DNA of 64,000 bases from Cryptomeria japonica (GCF_030272615.1 NC_081406.1:462798072-462862071), one strand, 5' to 3'. Positions 34,976-47,810 are shown, counted from the first letter of the stretch. Program-made: numbers and translations. The notes: generated by a model from the letters alone, not told the origin.

Positions 34976-35994
34976 CAGAATCAGAATTGATTATGTGAGG
35001 AAAAACAAACATAGAGGAAGAAAAATTAGGGTGGAAGGGATAAATGAGGAAGATATATGAAGTAGTCATGAGGTATTTGGAAAGAAGAATAAGAGATGCG
35101 ATTGAGAACTCCATGGGATTATTGAGTTTAGGATTTGATGGAATGATGGTGAGATTTTGTGCACAACAAATGTGGAGAGCCAACCTAGTTTGATGTTGCC
35201 CTGAGTGACTTGCACCATTGATTATAGAAATCAGGATGCCATGAGAAACACAGGGCATGGAATGACTTTGTAGACAAACAGGAACTTCTTGCACACAACA
35301 ATGCAAGTGTTAAGAAACACTAATACAAAATTGTGGGTTCGTGCAAGGAAACCCTCAAACACACCAATACCTCTTGTACACGAGGAGGTAAGTGTTGATG
35401 AACACTAGTACCAGGCCGCCGATTTATACAAGAAGGATCCAAACCATGCCATACTACGAAATATGCCCCAGTATGCACCTATCATAACGTACCTAGATAT
35501 GGAAGAACCCAGGCAGTTGTAAATAGTGGTAGTCGTAGGGCAAAAGATGCAAGCCTATATGAAAAGATCTAACAAAATCTAACAGGTCTCTTCCTTGCAA
35601 CCACATGATACCTCTTGCCAAGAGTAGAACTAGGATGGACTTGGGATTGTTTCTCAAGACTTCTTGAAGCTTACACACAGAGGCATAAAATCTCAGTTTC
35701 AATGGGACATTCCTTGTTCATGAGTCAGGTGAAGACTCATCATCATACACATGTTTTATTGGGAGGTGGAAAAGAAGGAATGTTGCGCATGGGTGGTCTG
35801 GATGGGAGATGATTTGTAGTATCGACATGATAGACAGTGGATCCGGTTATTTACCTTGGTGTCTGCACAGAGGTTTTCACTAAGGTACTTGTCCATAGTG
35901 CCACCCAGTGGTTTTCACTAATGGACGAATTGTTTTTCTTTCTTTTTCTGATTTTTAAAAAAAAAATTCTTAATTTTTTTTTTTTTTTGGACCA
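34976..35994 (-). other. 3' internal region of the Tat element between array and integrase
   Basis: No supported gene. A segment of about 75 bp is imperfectly duplicated (35279-35355 and 35368-35440, sharing TTGTACAC/TTGCACAC and AACACTA words). GTTTTCACTAA or a close variant recurs at 35873 and 35912. A T-rich run at 35968-35987 lies near the end of the integrase frame. Confidence 0.55.
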
Positions 35995-37771
35995 TTTAAG
36001 ACTTTCTGAGGACTAAGCATAAAATCTTTTGAGGTGTATGATATTCATTGGATCATCCAAAGGTTAGCCTTTAGGAGTAGCCAATTGATAAGCTCCTGAT
36101 CCATATTTCACTATGATTACATATGGTCCAAGCCAATTAGGCTCAAACTTGCCTTTCTTTTCTCTTTCTTGTAGATTTTTCTGATTTTACATGAGGACAA
36201 GATCACCAACTTGGAATTCTCAGGTTCTGAATTTTTTATGATAAGTCATGCATAGACAATTTTGATATACCCAGAGATGATTCAAGGCCTTGAAGCACCT
36301 TTCATCTAACAATTCTAGCTCTTGTAAGCGGGCAATTCTATATTCTTCCTCTGGTAGGATGTTTTGCAGTGATACCCTTAGAGACAGGATCTCGATCTCA
36401 AGGGGAAGGATGGCTTTGGAACCAAATACTAGGGAATACAGAGTGGCACTTGTGGGGATGTGGATGGAGGTGCGGTAGGCCCACAATGAAGGATGGATTC
36501 GGAGGTGCCAATCACGACCCGCTTCATTGACTATCTTTTTGAGGATTTTTATTAGGGTTTTATTAGAAGCCTCAGCTTGGCCATTGCCTTGGGGGTAATA
36601 TGGAGTGGAGAAGTGGTGTTGGATGTTGAATTTTTGGCAGAGTTCTTTGACATCCTAGCTCTTAAATTGTTTACCATTATCTATGATGATAAATTTTGGG
36701 ATGCCATATCGGCAAATTAGGTAGTTCAGGATGAATTTGGATATTTGCTTGCAGGTGGTGAAAGTAAGAGGGATAGCCTCTACCCACTTGGTGAAGTATT
36801 CGGTGGCAGTGATAATGAGTTTATGTTTGTTGGAAGATGAAGGGTGGATTTTCCCAATGAGATCGAGCCCCCACTACGAGAAGGGCCATGGTGTAATGAA
36901 TGGCTGCAATTCTTGTGATGGTGCATGAATCTTGTCACCATGCTGTTGCCAAGGGATGCATTTCTTCACATAATTGTATGCACCTTCTTCCATTTTAGGC
37001 CAATAGTATCCTGTTCTCAAAAGTTTTTTAGCCAACGTGAGTCCACTTGAGTGTGCCCCACAGATACCCTCGTGTAATTCGCGTAATGCCCATTCTGCTT
37101 CTTGTTTATCTAAACACCTTAGGAGGGAATCATCAAAATGCCTTTTGAACAAGGTGTCTGCAAGGATGGTGTAACGGGCACATCGGTGGATGAAGGTTTG
37201 CTGTTGGGTTTTGGTGAGGTGTGGGGGAATGGTGTTGTCTTTGAGGAAAGCAAAGGTTTCTTGGTACCAAGGGGACTCGGGACCAACAAGAACACACACC
37301 ATTTCAGACTTTGGTAGGTTGTATGTTGGTATAAACAATTGCTCGACCAAGAACTCACACTTCTGATTGTGTGCTGGCATTTGAAGGAGGGAGCCAATGG
37401 TGGCCATTACATCTGCAGCCATGTTGTTTGTCCATGGGATTTGATCAAACTTGATTGCTGTGAAATATTGCTTAAGATCTTCAACCATGGTATGGTAGGG
37501 AAGGAGTTTATCATCTTTTGTCTGGTATTCATCATTGACTTGTTTTATGATGAGTTGGGAATCACCATAGACTTGTAATTCCTTTATTTTCTAGTGGATA
37601 GCCAAGCATAAACCTATGATGAGGGCTTCGTATTCTGCTATGTTATTGGTACATGTAAAGGCTATCTTGTATGATTTGGTGATGCCATCTCCTTGAGGTG
37701 TGACAAATAATATTCCTGCCTCCGATCCATTTTTAGTTCAGGAGCCATCAAAATACAAGTTCCATGTGGAG
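35995..37771 (-). pseudogene. Tat element: archaeal-type RNase H and integrase
   Basis: The downstream half of pol, separated from the rest by the 4.2-kb insertion. Reading from 37771 down: LYFDGS and NNIAEYEALIIGL mark the second, archaeal-type RNase H (aRH) found in Tat elements. Then comes the integrase: a finger region (HEGICGAHSSG, with the first Cys of the CxxC pair kept and the second changed), WGLDLIGKIHP, IIDNGKQFKS and GNGQAEASNK carrying the catalytic D, D and E, and a C-terminal domain (GDLVLM, WLGPYVI). Open pieces are 37488-36874 and 36486-36220; stops occur at several places. The frame runs out near 35995, where only T-rich DNA follows. Confidence 0.9.
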
Positions 37772-40210
37772 TGTAATGCCCCGCCAGGAAACCCCGAAGG
37801 GATAAGCCAAAATTACAAGAATAGAGTGCAAATTTTTTTTTTTAAAGTTACAACACAAAGAAGCAACAAGATATCAAGATTCATATTACATAGCGGAAGA
37901 CTTCAACAACTATTACCTATAGAGTTTCCCAACGAGATTACTTAATGAACACAATACACTTTACTCACACAATTAAACCAAAAGCTGAAAATCTTAATAA
38001 CGGGATAATTCACAATTAGGATAATTTCTTTCAAAGGACGGAAATATAAATCACAACAAGGATTCATCATTAAGATCCATTCGTATTCTTCATTCAAGCT
38101 TTTCAATTTAAAATTACAAACCATACATCTACATTTTCTAATACACTAGGATTTCATCATGGCATAAGAGATCTTTCCAAGCATATCTAAATTTCTTAAC
38201 AACAACTGAGTATAATTCATTACTCTAAGTTACATTCATTCATATTCTAGCTTATTGCATTAAAAGGACGATTTCACACATGCATTACGATAAATCGCAT
38301 CTCAAGCAATTATGCATTCGATCCACATGGCATTCAAGATAGAACTGAATATAAGCATTTAAAGTTAATTCCATTATCCACTTAACCATTCTAACATAAA
38401 TTAATCATACATGATAAAGCTGAATAAAGGAACATAAGAGAATACACCACATAACACCATAATGATCTCGGAGTTCACCCCTAATGGGCTACATCTCCGG
38501 GTCTGCGCAACTGCAAGACCCCCTTGGATAAATAATAAGGTTAAGAGTACAAAAGGTTACACCAAGTACTATCCAGCCATCAAGGTGATACATAAATAAT
38601 ATACAGATGACCACATCGGTCCATAATACATAAACAATCCTTACAAAGAACAGGATCCAGCTGAACATAATCAAAGCTAAAACAAGAGGTCCAGAAGAGC
38701 ATCCATAAACTGAGCCATCACCACCCAAGGTCTAACATGGAACTGACTCTCACAAGGGTAGAGACAAAGGACGACTCACAAGGGTACTCAAAACAGGACA
38801 AAACGACAACACACTAGCGAACGTAGGGACAAGTGTCATCACACAACCTGGTATGGATACCATGGCAAGTCTTCATAGGTCCCGGCCCATACACTGGTAA
38901 CCCTGGCAACCTAATCCGAACTTCCGGCCCATCCAAGCCTCATGTGGACCCACACATCCTCTCGTGAAGACAAGGAAGGTAGTTTTCCATTTCAGGCCTT
39001 CTCATAGCATGCCGAATCTATGATAGCATTCGTCCCATGTGTGAGGCACATTATCTTATTTAGAGATTATTTTCTAATCTACTTAGGTTATCACTTATTA
39101 GACTCACTTTCGATGGGTTACCTAGCAGCCACTTTGGGCGCGGCCCCCAATCGAAAGCCACTTTCCCATACGACACTAGACTAACTCAGACGAACTCAAA
39201 CCACGGAATACACATGGTAAGACGAACGGAGTTCAAGAAGGACAACAATCATCTGGTCAAACACGACTCAAGGGTAATCACTTACTGACGGTACTCTAAC
39301 TAGAGACCTGACAACTAAGGTTAACCACGAATCATAATTCGACTCACACAAGAGGATATAACCAACTAAGACAACATCACAATACCATAGTCAACTCAAC
39401 ATTCGAGGACTGAAACAGGAACACCAATCATCCATACGACAGGGTCCTTTTAAACAAAGCAAAACATGCCATTTCATAAATTAAAGCGAATACAGTAATT
39501 AAACTCGCCATGCAATAATCAGAAATGACAATATTTCCTCAATTTGATTTAATCATTAAACGACGATCAAGTTTTCTACAAGATCCAAATCAGATTACAG
39601 TTATCTATCTCATCAAGGGTTAAGTTGTTCTTGGGTTTCTAACTCCTAAGGTTCAAGCATTGAACAGGCAATTTAAGCCATAAAGAGTTTTAACCAATTC
39701 ATATTATTAAATCTCAGACAACCGTTAATCAACTCAAATAAGGTACTTAATCTCCCAATCAAAACGTCATTACATACTGGTCTAAAATCAGTCTCTACAG
39801 ATTCATAATTTCAATTCCAGTTACGTAATACGGATTACGGAAATAAAGATAAAAGAAATTCAGTTGTAGATACTCATTTCCAACGCACATGATATAAACT
39901 TATTAATCTAAGATTGGACCCAAGCATAGCCAAATAACATTTGATGATGAAATTATCAATATTAGAACTCAATTAGACGAGGTGCACAAATCATGAAATA
40001 AACTTGAATGACTAATTCACCTATAAATTCCATTATATACTCCATCAAAATCAAGTTATCATTTATCGTGATATGCCCTCCCATCATAATTAAGCGTCTA
40101 ATTAAACTAAACATTTAAACACAACTCTCTCTAAAATGATATAAAAATCATTTTTATAAACTAATTTAAAACATCAAAACGCATTTAAAATAGCGTTTAA
40201 AAACAACTAC

Positions 40211-40211
<1 letters not shown>

Positions 40212-40242
<31 letters not shown>
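40212..40242. repeat. T31 homopolymer
   Basis: An uninterrupted run of 31 T residues inside the 4.2-kb insertion, close to its GC-rich island. It could be a poly(A) relic read on the minus strand, or simple slippage. Confidence 0.9.
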
Positions 40243-40284
40243 CTAAAACTATGATTAAAAACGAAAAAAAAGAAATGCCTTTAA

Positions 40285-40560
40285 CCCTTAGCGGCGAGGG
40301 CGGGCTATGCCCTAACCCTAGCCACAGGGCATTGCCAAGCGGCGGCGCCGCTGCGGTGCCCGCTGGCCCGCGGCGCCCTGCGGCCACCGCAGTGAGCCGC
40401 GGCCGGAGGCCCTAACACCAACAGCAGGCGGGGGGGGGAAAGCACAGGACTAAGGGAAGGAGAAGGGCAAGCGGGAGAGAGGGGAGGGGGCGGGTGGAGC
40501 TCCGCTCACCGCCTCCAAACCCCAAACGCAGTCCGCTTCAATAAAAACACACGCGCGTCC
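40285..40560. other. GC-rich, CpG-rich island in the 4.2-kb insertion
   Basis: Contains GGCGGCGCCGCTGCGG and GCCGCGGCC-type sequence, plus a G9 run at 40431-40439, in a window that is otherwise strongly AT-rich. The minus-strand frames here (Ala/Gly/Pro-rich) are products of composition and are not called as genes. It may be the promoter/R region of the long LTR. Confidence 0.7.
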
Positions 40561-41984
40561 CAATACAAAGGCAACGCCCAGCTCAAAATAAATGAATAAA
40601 TCTTTCTTAAAACATAGTTCGAAATGAACTAATGAAATTTCTTTAAAACACAGTCCGGTATTATTAATCCAAGATTTCATTTCCCTTAAAAACACAGTTC
40701 GATATATAAAACAAAATGCATGGGTTTAAGCACGACAACAACGCCCAGCACAAAATGCCCAGCACAAAGAGAAAGTATAAATTTATTTATATTAATCAAA
40801 GAGAGAACCAGACATGGCAAGATAACCCATTTTTAACATAATGCTACAGCCATGCAATTTCTTGAAGAACACAGCTAAAACATGGATTTAAACTCCCAAA
40901 TCCAATATGAAACTGAAAACAATCAAAGATTGAATTTGGCAACAATCAATCCTTTTTACAACCACAAGGAAGAACGATTTGGATAAACCCTACCTTCATA
41001 CGCAATCCTGGCATGGCTGAAGGAGAGCCCCCCAATCCTCAGCTCCCCAAATCCTCCAATTTCCATTCCCCACCAAAATCTTTTCCAAAAATGTCCATCC
41101 CCTTCCAATTTCCCCAAATTTGGGTAATATGGAAGAGTTGACTCCCAATTTCTATTTTTGGGATAAAATCTTTTATTTACAAATAATTCATAAAATTAAT
41201 CCTTTTCTAATTATTAACAATTTAACTTGCTTTATCAATTCAAGACGATTTTCTCAATTAAACAAATTTAACCTTTCTAATATAATAATCCAACAGATTT
41301 CAATAAAATTCTGTTGCGATAAAGTACAAAACTTCATTTCATCAGCATATATAAAATGCATTAAATATTCGAAAACATTCATTTAATCAAACTTACTCCA
41401 AATTTAAAACAGGCAATTCATTAACAACGATAATCGCATAGCGAATTCTCAATCAATTTAATCCATTAATCATCAATGCACAAACACATATTTACTCAAA
41501 TAATTACTAAGGACTAATTAACCAAATTAACCATGCACACCAAGCACGCAAATCGAGAAAGTCAACCAAACAGACGACTCGCAAACCCAAACAAACAGGG
41601 ATTACCGACGATGACTGGCGATGCTCACTAGAGCACGCCTAAGGCCGACTAAGGTCTTACGACCACCTAATCCGACTCTAAGGATTAAAAAGTATGCTCA
41701 AACCTGCAAAACCAGGTGACGACGAACCTCGCACTCATGCGACTTCGTACCTGAAATCTCCTGCAACAAAAGATCATACATGCATACATTTATAAAATCT
41801 AATGAAATCATTAGTCCGATACTAACATCACGAAATAGGTACACTGAATAACCTGCATACAACTAGTGTGAGAACCACATCAATAGCTATGCGTTAAATC
41901 AAACATCTGATTGTAACATCATATTACGATTAATTAATTAAGATTAAACCAAGGTTAGAGATCGATTACGGTAGGGGTACTACA

Positions 41985-43640
41985 TGGAGGATGTGGTAAC
42001 AGTCATAATGAACTCATCTGGTAATTTTGTGAGAAGAGGATGGTCGCCTGGAAGTGGAGCTTCAGCCAACTGATCTGTAATGACTTGTCCCTTGATTGCT
42101 TTTCTGTCCACATATTCAATGTCAAACTCACTTAAGAGCATGACCCATTTGGCGGTTCTGCTAGTGAGAGCAGCTTTGGACAAGAGATATTTAAGTGGAT
42201 CAATTTTAGCAATTAATTTGGTCTTATTATTTAGCATATAGTGTCGCAGTTTCTGTGTGCTGAACACTAATGCCAAACATGCTCTTTCAATGGGGGTGTA
42301 ATTGAGTTCATATCCTACCAACATCTGACTGATGTAGTAAATGGCGTGTTCCTTCCCTTGATCATCTGTTTGCACCAATAATGCCCCCAATGCCACTGCA
42401 GTAGCACATATATACAAAATAAGGGGTTTCCCAGGAGTAGGAGGCATCAATACGGGAAGTGATGCTAGATATTCTTTTAATTTCTCAAAGGCATTTTGAC
42501 ATAGGCAATCTCATTTAAATTTTATGTCTTTATGCAATAGGTGTGCAAATGGATGGCACTTGTCTGCTAGTTGTGAAATGCCTAACAGACTGGAGTTTTC
42601 CCTCGAGACTGTGCAGTTGTCTGAGAGTTTTTGGCGGAGGCATTTCCATAATAGCTTTTACCTTTGCGGGATCAACCTTAATTCCTCTACGGGAAATAAT
42701 GAATCCCAATAGTTTTCCCAATGTGATGCCAAACACACTTTTTTTGATTCAGCCGTAGTTTGGATTTTTTCAATCTTTCGAAGATCTGTTTTGGAATGGG
42801 GATGTGTTCTTGTCTTGTCTTGGATTTTCCTAGAAGATCATCCATGTAGTCCTCCATAATTTTGTGCAAGAGGTCATGAAAAATTGTTTTCATTGCCTGT
42901 TGATACGTAGCTCCAGCATTTTTAAGGCCAAAAGGCATGGCCCGGTAATAGAAGGTACCCCATGGTGTTGTGAATGTAATTTTATGTTGATCCTCATCTG
43001 CTATCCTGATTTGGTTCTATCCAAAAAATGCATCCATTAGCGATAACATTTCATGTCCTGTTGTAAGGTCCACAATCATGTCTATATTGGAAAGCGGCAA
43101 ATCATCTTTAGGACAAGCTATATTTAGATCTCGGAAATCTGTGCAGATGCGGATGCCCCCAGCAGGTTTGCCGATAGGTACAATGTTGGAGACCCATTCA
43201 GCATAATCTATTGGTTTGATAAATTCTGCGTCTAACAACTTTTGGAGTTTCGCCTTGACCAGGAGTGCAATATGTGGGTGCATTTCGCACAATTTTTGTT
43301 TTACAGGTTTTGCATCTGGGTAGACAGCAAGATTGTGAACCACCAGGCCAAGGTCCAACCCTAGCATATTGGAATAGGACCATGCAAAATTGATTTTTAC
43401 CTCTATCAGGAAGTTGATGAAGTCTTGTTTCTCAATTTCTATGAGGGATTTGGCAATGAGCACATTTTTTGGAATGACCTCAGTGCCCATGTTGATGCTG
43501 TCTGTTTCTTCTATCAACAATTTTGATTTGTCCTGTGGAAGGTAACCAATGGTAGGGAGGTCAAATCCCTCATCGTCAAGTGCCTTTTCCAGGTTTTCAC
43601 TTTTAGATATGCCTTTTGTTTTTATTTCTTGTTCATCCAA
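41985..43640 (-). pseudogene. Tat element: reverse transcriptase and first RNase H
   Basis: On the minus strand from 43640: a connector, then RT with NIVPIGKPAGGIRICTDFRD, SLMDAFFG (the catalytic Asp), KITFTTPWGTFYYRAMPFG, GLKNAGATYQQAM and the active site EDYMDDLL (about 42838-42858). The thumb is interrupted by a frameshift near 42750. The next frame reads LGKLLGFIISRRGIKVDPAK, then a third frame carries the RNase H (LILYICATAVALGALLVQ, YYISQML, TPIERACLALVF, LTGRT-like LTSRTAKWVMLLSEFDIEY). It ends at the 4.2-kb insertion. A stop at about 43017 and two frameshifts make it inactive. Confidence 0.93.
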
Positions 43641-43763
43641 AGGCGCCTCAGGGAGGTTTTCACCTGAGGAATCATATCTTTTTCTTTTATTATCTTTTTT
43701 GTGGCTAAGGGCATTGACTTGACTACCAAAGTATCCCTTTTCATGTAGTTGAATACCATCGAT

Positions 43764-45140
43764 TCAACTACAATCTTCCATATTTTGCGTTGTTAGGAGA
43801 GCAATGAGAGCATTATCGTTGGCGCAGATATCTAAAGTGGGTTTGGCTTGTTGGCCCCAATCAATGAGTTCAGGATGGACAAGATGTAGCTCATGTGAAG
43901 TGGGAGGGGTTACGCGGGTGATGTTATTGATGTAAGCGTCCAAGAAGATATCTTTCTCATATTCATAAGGCATTTCGTGGAATTCCTCTTCGTCAGCGCT
44001 TTCGATATCCAAAGAAGGACTAGAAGGGGCACCAGCAATAGTAATCTTAGGCACCGGGTTGTACCCCAAGCCTCTATTATATCTGTAGGAGATAGGATTT
44101 ATGGGTGTTTTTCTTTCTTTATCCTTTGGTCCCAAGCTGTGTCCTTTGTAACCCATTTTTTCAAGTATGGCAGATGCTTTTGGGTACATTTCTTTGGATA
44201 TTCTTGTTGGATCTTCATCTTCTTCCCGGTACAGCCATGAAGAGATATCTGCTTCAAGGCTCTTGTTATCAAGTGGGCCCCATTGCTGGAAGGTAGTGTT
44301 TTGGCATTGCATGACTAGTGTTGGGTCCTTTTTTATGTCTTTTGGTTTGCCAAATGACTTAGGAGAGAGAGGGAGGTTGCCTATTAATAAGACATCCTCC
44401 AATTTGTATTCTCCATAGCCATTGTCCAAGATCTTGGTTTGATTATCTAGTTGGGATGATGTGGAGGCAACATTTGATGTGTTAGATGGAGGCATTGGCG
44501 AGGGTCTATTTAGTGGGCAATGATACGGATGCTTCCCCTCTAATAGTTTGCAATATTGAAAAGGTTGGGGATCACCTTTGATAGTGATCACTCTTCCATT
44601 ATAGGGGAATTTGATGCATTGGTGATAGGTGGAGGGTACAACCTGCAAGGAATGAATCCATGGCCTCCCGAGGAGAATGTTGTAGGGGAGATCAAGATCT
44701 AGTACCTGGCAAGGGGTTTCAATTGTAATGGGGCCCACTTGAAGAGGTAAGGTGATCATGCCCTTTGAAATTCTTTCTACATCATCATATGCCTTTATTG
44801 TGATCCTTCTTGATGTGTCTATCAGATCCTCAGAAAGCCCCAATTGTTTTATTAATTTGTATGTACACAAATTAAGCCCGGATCCACTGTCTATCAGGAT
44901 ACGTTTGACCTTGTGCTTGTGGATGAAAGCTTTGATGTACAAAGGTTTGTTATGGTCTTCATCTGCGGGAGCATCTTTGGACTTAAATACAATGTGTTGC
45001 TGGGAAGCAAGGTTTCCAATGAGGGCTTGGAATTGGGTGGCGTTGATGTTATCTAGAACGCGTGATTGGAGAAGGGCTTGTTCCAAAATTTCTTTATGGA
45101 CCGGGGAGGTCTTGAGAAGTTCCAAAATGGAGATCTGCAC
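43764..45140 (-). CDS. Tat element: protease with G-patch-like segment, open for 458 codons
   Basis: A continuous frame, in phase with gag on one side and RT on the other, so it was part of one gag-pol polyprotein. The start at 45140 is only the first Met after a stop. The retropepsin active site is LIDSGSGLN, with the flap and second-loop region DLDLPYNILLGRPWIH. Residues from about MYPKASAILEKMGYKGHSLG resemble a G-patch, a glycine-rich RNA-binding motif also found after the protease in some retroelements; several of the usual glycines are replaced here. The rest is a disordered acidic linker. It is the longest open frame in the window. Persistence of the frame may be chance; the element as a whole is dead. 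Confidence 0.85.
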   Translation of the reverse strand: MQISILELLKTSPVHKEILEQALLQSRVLDNINATQFQALIGNLASQQHIVFKSKDAPADEDHNKPLYIKAFIHKHKVKRILIDSGSGLNLCTYKLIKQLGLSEDLIDTSRRITIKAYDDVERISKGMITLPLQVGPITIETPCQVLDLDLPYNILLGRPWIHSLQVVPSTYHQCIKFPYNGRVITIKGDPQPFQYCKLLEGKHPYHCPLNRPSPMPPSNTSNVASTSSQLDNQTKILDNGYGEYKLEDVLLIGNLPLSPKSFGKPKDIKKDPTLVMQCQNTTFQQWGPLDNKSLEADISSWLYREEDEDPTRISKEMYPKASAILEKMGYKGHSLGPKDKERKTPINPISYRYNRGLGYNPVPKITIAGAPSSPSLDIESADEEEFHEMPYEYEKDIFLDAYINNITRVTPPTSHELHLVHPELIDWGQQAKPTLDICANDNALIALLTTQNMEDCS

Positions 45141-45149
45141 AGGTGTCTT

Positions 45150-47441
45150 CCCAAGTTGATCAAGGAGGTCATATCAGCAGGTGGAAGACATGGGTGGGTG
45201 GTCTGGTGGGGGAGGGACTCCCTAGATGGTGACTTTACCTCGGCATGTAGTTGCATTGCAATCATTCTAGAAATGGGAGGTGGAAGGCATGGCACCCTGA
45301 ATGACTATCCTAGCAGGATTTGGTTTGCTTTGGGAAGAAGGAGAATTGACTCCCTGGATGGTTATGACATTGACATGATTGTCTGTAGGTTTAATACGTC
45401 CTACTAAAAAATCAAAACCAGTTATGTGATTAGCATAGTCATAACCCATTGTGTTAGATGATGAGCCTTTTCATTTATCATGATTCAAGAAGGGTTCCTG
45501 GTACATTTTGAGTTTGTCATTGTTATTACCAAGTTTTGCATTTGCTACTTCAATCTTACCTCTATCAATGAGATCTTGTATGTAGGTCTTCAGTTTCATA
45601 CACTTTCATGTATCATGTCCCTTGATACGATGGTATTCACAATACTCATTTTCATTATACCATCTTGGTTTAGGTTGATTGGGGTCAAATGGGCGAGTGA
45701 TTGGAAAAACCACTACACCTGCTTGGACACGTTTTTGAAACACCACTTCAATAGGCTCAGCCAGAGGAGTGAAATCTCTTGGAGTCCTTTTATTCGATCG
45801 GGGTTGTCATCCCTGGATTGAGACATTGTTGTGAGGTTTTTTGGATTGATTTTGGTTGTTGAATTGATGATTGTTGGTGGTGGATTTTGGGGGAGCAGCC
45901 ACAGTTTGGACTCACTTTGCATCAGTTATGCCATCATTGACCACATTTTTATTTTTGGACCAAGATTTTGGCTTGTCGTTATAATAAGAGGAAGAACTTT
46001 GTGTTGATTTCTAGTAATGTTTCAAGGTTCCTTCCTCCAACAAGACACGTTCGATGGCGAAGCCCTTATCTTTCAATTTTTGGAAGGATTTGATACACTG
46101 AGATATTAAAGGTCTTGAAAGTTTAGGCACCAAGTTCTTTTGGAATAATTCAATTTGATGTTGTTCTGCAATGTCTCACTAGAATTTCTTGATAAGATGT
46201 CGCCATCTTTGTAGGAAATTGGCGAAGGTTTCTTCGGGCCTTTGTTTTGTATTACATAGGTCCATCATAGAAACATCATTACCCATGTTGTATGCATAGT
46301 GGGCCACAAATTTTTTTGCCAAGTCTGGAAAAGAGACAATGGAACCTCATGGTAGAGATGAGAACGATGCCAGGGCGTCTCCCGTGAGACTCTTGGGAAA
46401 GAGTCTGTGAAGATAAAGGTCACTATAGGAGACTTCTTGGCACAAGATGTGGAATTCTCAAACATGATCGTGGGGGTCTCCTTTGCCTTCATACTTGGTG
46501 AATTTAGGAATCTCAAATCCTGGGGGATATGGTGCAACTGATATAGAGGGATCGTAAGGACAAGGGCAAAAATCTTCGAGTGAGTAAGTTTTTCTTCTAT
46601 TAGTCTTTTGTTTCATGTCCTCAATGATATTCTTCATGTCTTGAATTTCCTTGATGAGGTCTTGTTGTGAACTTTGATATTGACGAATTGTATTTGCCCC
46701 AAGAATTGGATGAACCAAAGAAGGTGCACCACCACCAATATATTGATATGATGAGGTGGGAATGTGAGATGTGATGACCGATGTCGCTGGGGTTTGAGAG
46801 ACAGTTGGTTGTAGTCCGCCAACTGTTGTGACAGGATTGAATATGGCCCAGATAAAATATGCGACATTGCTGGGAGGAAGGGAAGTTTGTGGAATAGAAA
46901 TTTGTGGTTGAATAGAAGGAGGTGGTATTGAAGTTTGTTGGAGAATGGATGAGATCGGATTTGATAGTGGTATAGATGGTAAGGAGGAAGAAGGTGGGAT
47001 GGAGACCACAGTGGGAGGTACCGCGAGTGGCATTGATTGAGCTTGGATGATTGATGGGGCTGCAATTGATTGAGTTTGAATAGTAGGTGCAGCACTTTGT
47101 GTGGGAGTGAGGTCTCCTTGTGGTTGTTGGGTGAGAGCAGATCTATTAAATTCAGGTGGAAGTTGAGCTCCATGTTCAAGGAGAGTTTTCAGAAGTGCAG
47201 TAGGATTGTGTTTAATAAACTTTTCCATCATCTCTTGGTTATAAGAATCCGCTAGGAAAGTTTGCACTTCCGGACAAAGTTCATCTTGGTTAACCATGTC
47301 AATATTTTGACTTTGATCTTGATCGCTAGGTTGCCCACTTTGTGTATGATCTTGTGTGGGATCTTCATATAGGACATCAATGTTCGGCATGCCATATTGT
47401 TGTTCAGCCATCTTTTTCCTTTGGGATTGAGTTGAGACCAT
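45150..47441 (-). pseudogene. Tat element: gag
   Basis: Read on the minus strand from the ATG at 47441 (an alternative Met, MAEQQYGM, lies ten codons on). It has a long Gln/Pro/Ser-rich N-terminal region, open to 46458 (327 codons), then the retrotransposon gag domain (PPGFEIPKFTKYEGKGDPHDH, LFPKSLTGDALASFSSLP, RPEETFANFLQRWRHL). The matrix-like part is followed by a basic linker and a knuckle-like YCEYHRIKGHDT-stop-KCMKLK. Stops (about 46455, 46350, 46180, 45905 and 45620) interrupt a single frame, which continues in phase into the protease. Gag builds the particle and binds the element's RNA. Confidence 0.88.
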
Positions 47442-47454
47442 ACACGATATTTGT

Positions 47455-47810
47455 GATGAAAAGACATAGGAAAAATGTGATGAAAGGACTTAAGAAATGT
47501 GTGATGAAAGGATTTAAGAAATTTGAGGATGAAAGGACTTAACAAATTTGTGATGAAAGGATTTTAGAAATTTGAGGATGAAAGGACTTAAGAAATTTGT
47601 GATGAAAGTATTTAAGAATTTTGAGGATGAAAAGACTTGAGAAATTTGTGATGAAAGGATTTAAGAAATTTGTGATGAAAGGACCTGAGAAATTTGTGAT
47701 GAAAGGATTTAAGAAAATTGAGGATGAAAGGATTTGAGAAATTTGTGATGAAAGGATTTAAGAAAATTGAGGATGAAAGGATTTAAGAAATTTGAGGATG
47801 ATTGATGAAG
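47455..47810 (-). repeat. Short tandem repeats in the Tat 5' leader
   Basis: About 14 copies of a unit of roughly 24-26 bp (GATGAAAGGATTTAAGAAATT and variants, alternating GAGGATG and TGTGATG). They lie between the 5' LTR and gag, where packaging signals are expected. Confidence 0.9.

Larger units (their letters stand above)
37772..41984. mobile_element. 4.2-kb LTR-like insertion (probable giant solo LTR)
   Basis: Interrupts the Tat pol frame between the first and second RNase H. It begins TGTAATGCCCCGCC, ends GGGGTACTACA, and is flanked by a perfect 5-bp duplication TGGAG (37767-37771 and 41985-41989). TG...CA ends plus a 5-bp duplication indicate LTR-retrotransposon integration. I find no primer site, polypurine tract, gag or pol, and no second internal copy of its ends, so a solo LTR is likeliest; a non-coding LARD-type element is the alternative. 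It is unusual for its length and for a GC-rich island at 40285-40560. No frame is supported as protein. The orientation is unresolved. Confidence 0.82.

Noticed and set aside
40166-40695. Ala/Gly/Pro-rich minus-strand frames beginning MAAGRRGPAG
   Set aside because: Short frames over the GC-rich island and the T31 run. No domain, and composition explains them.
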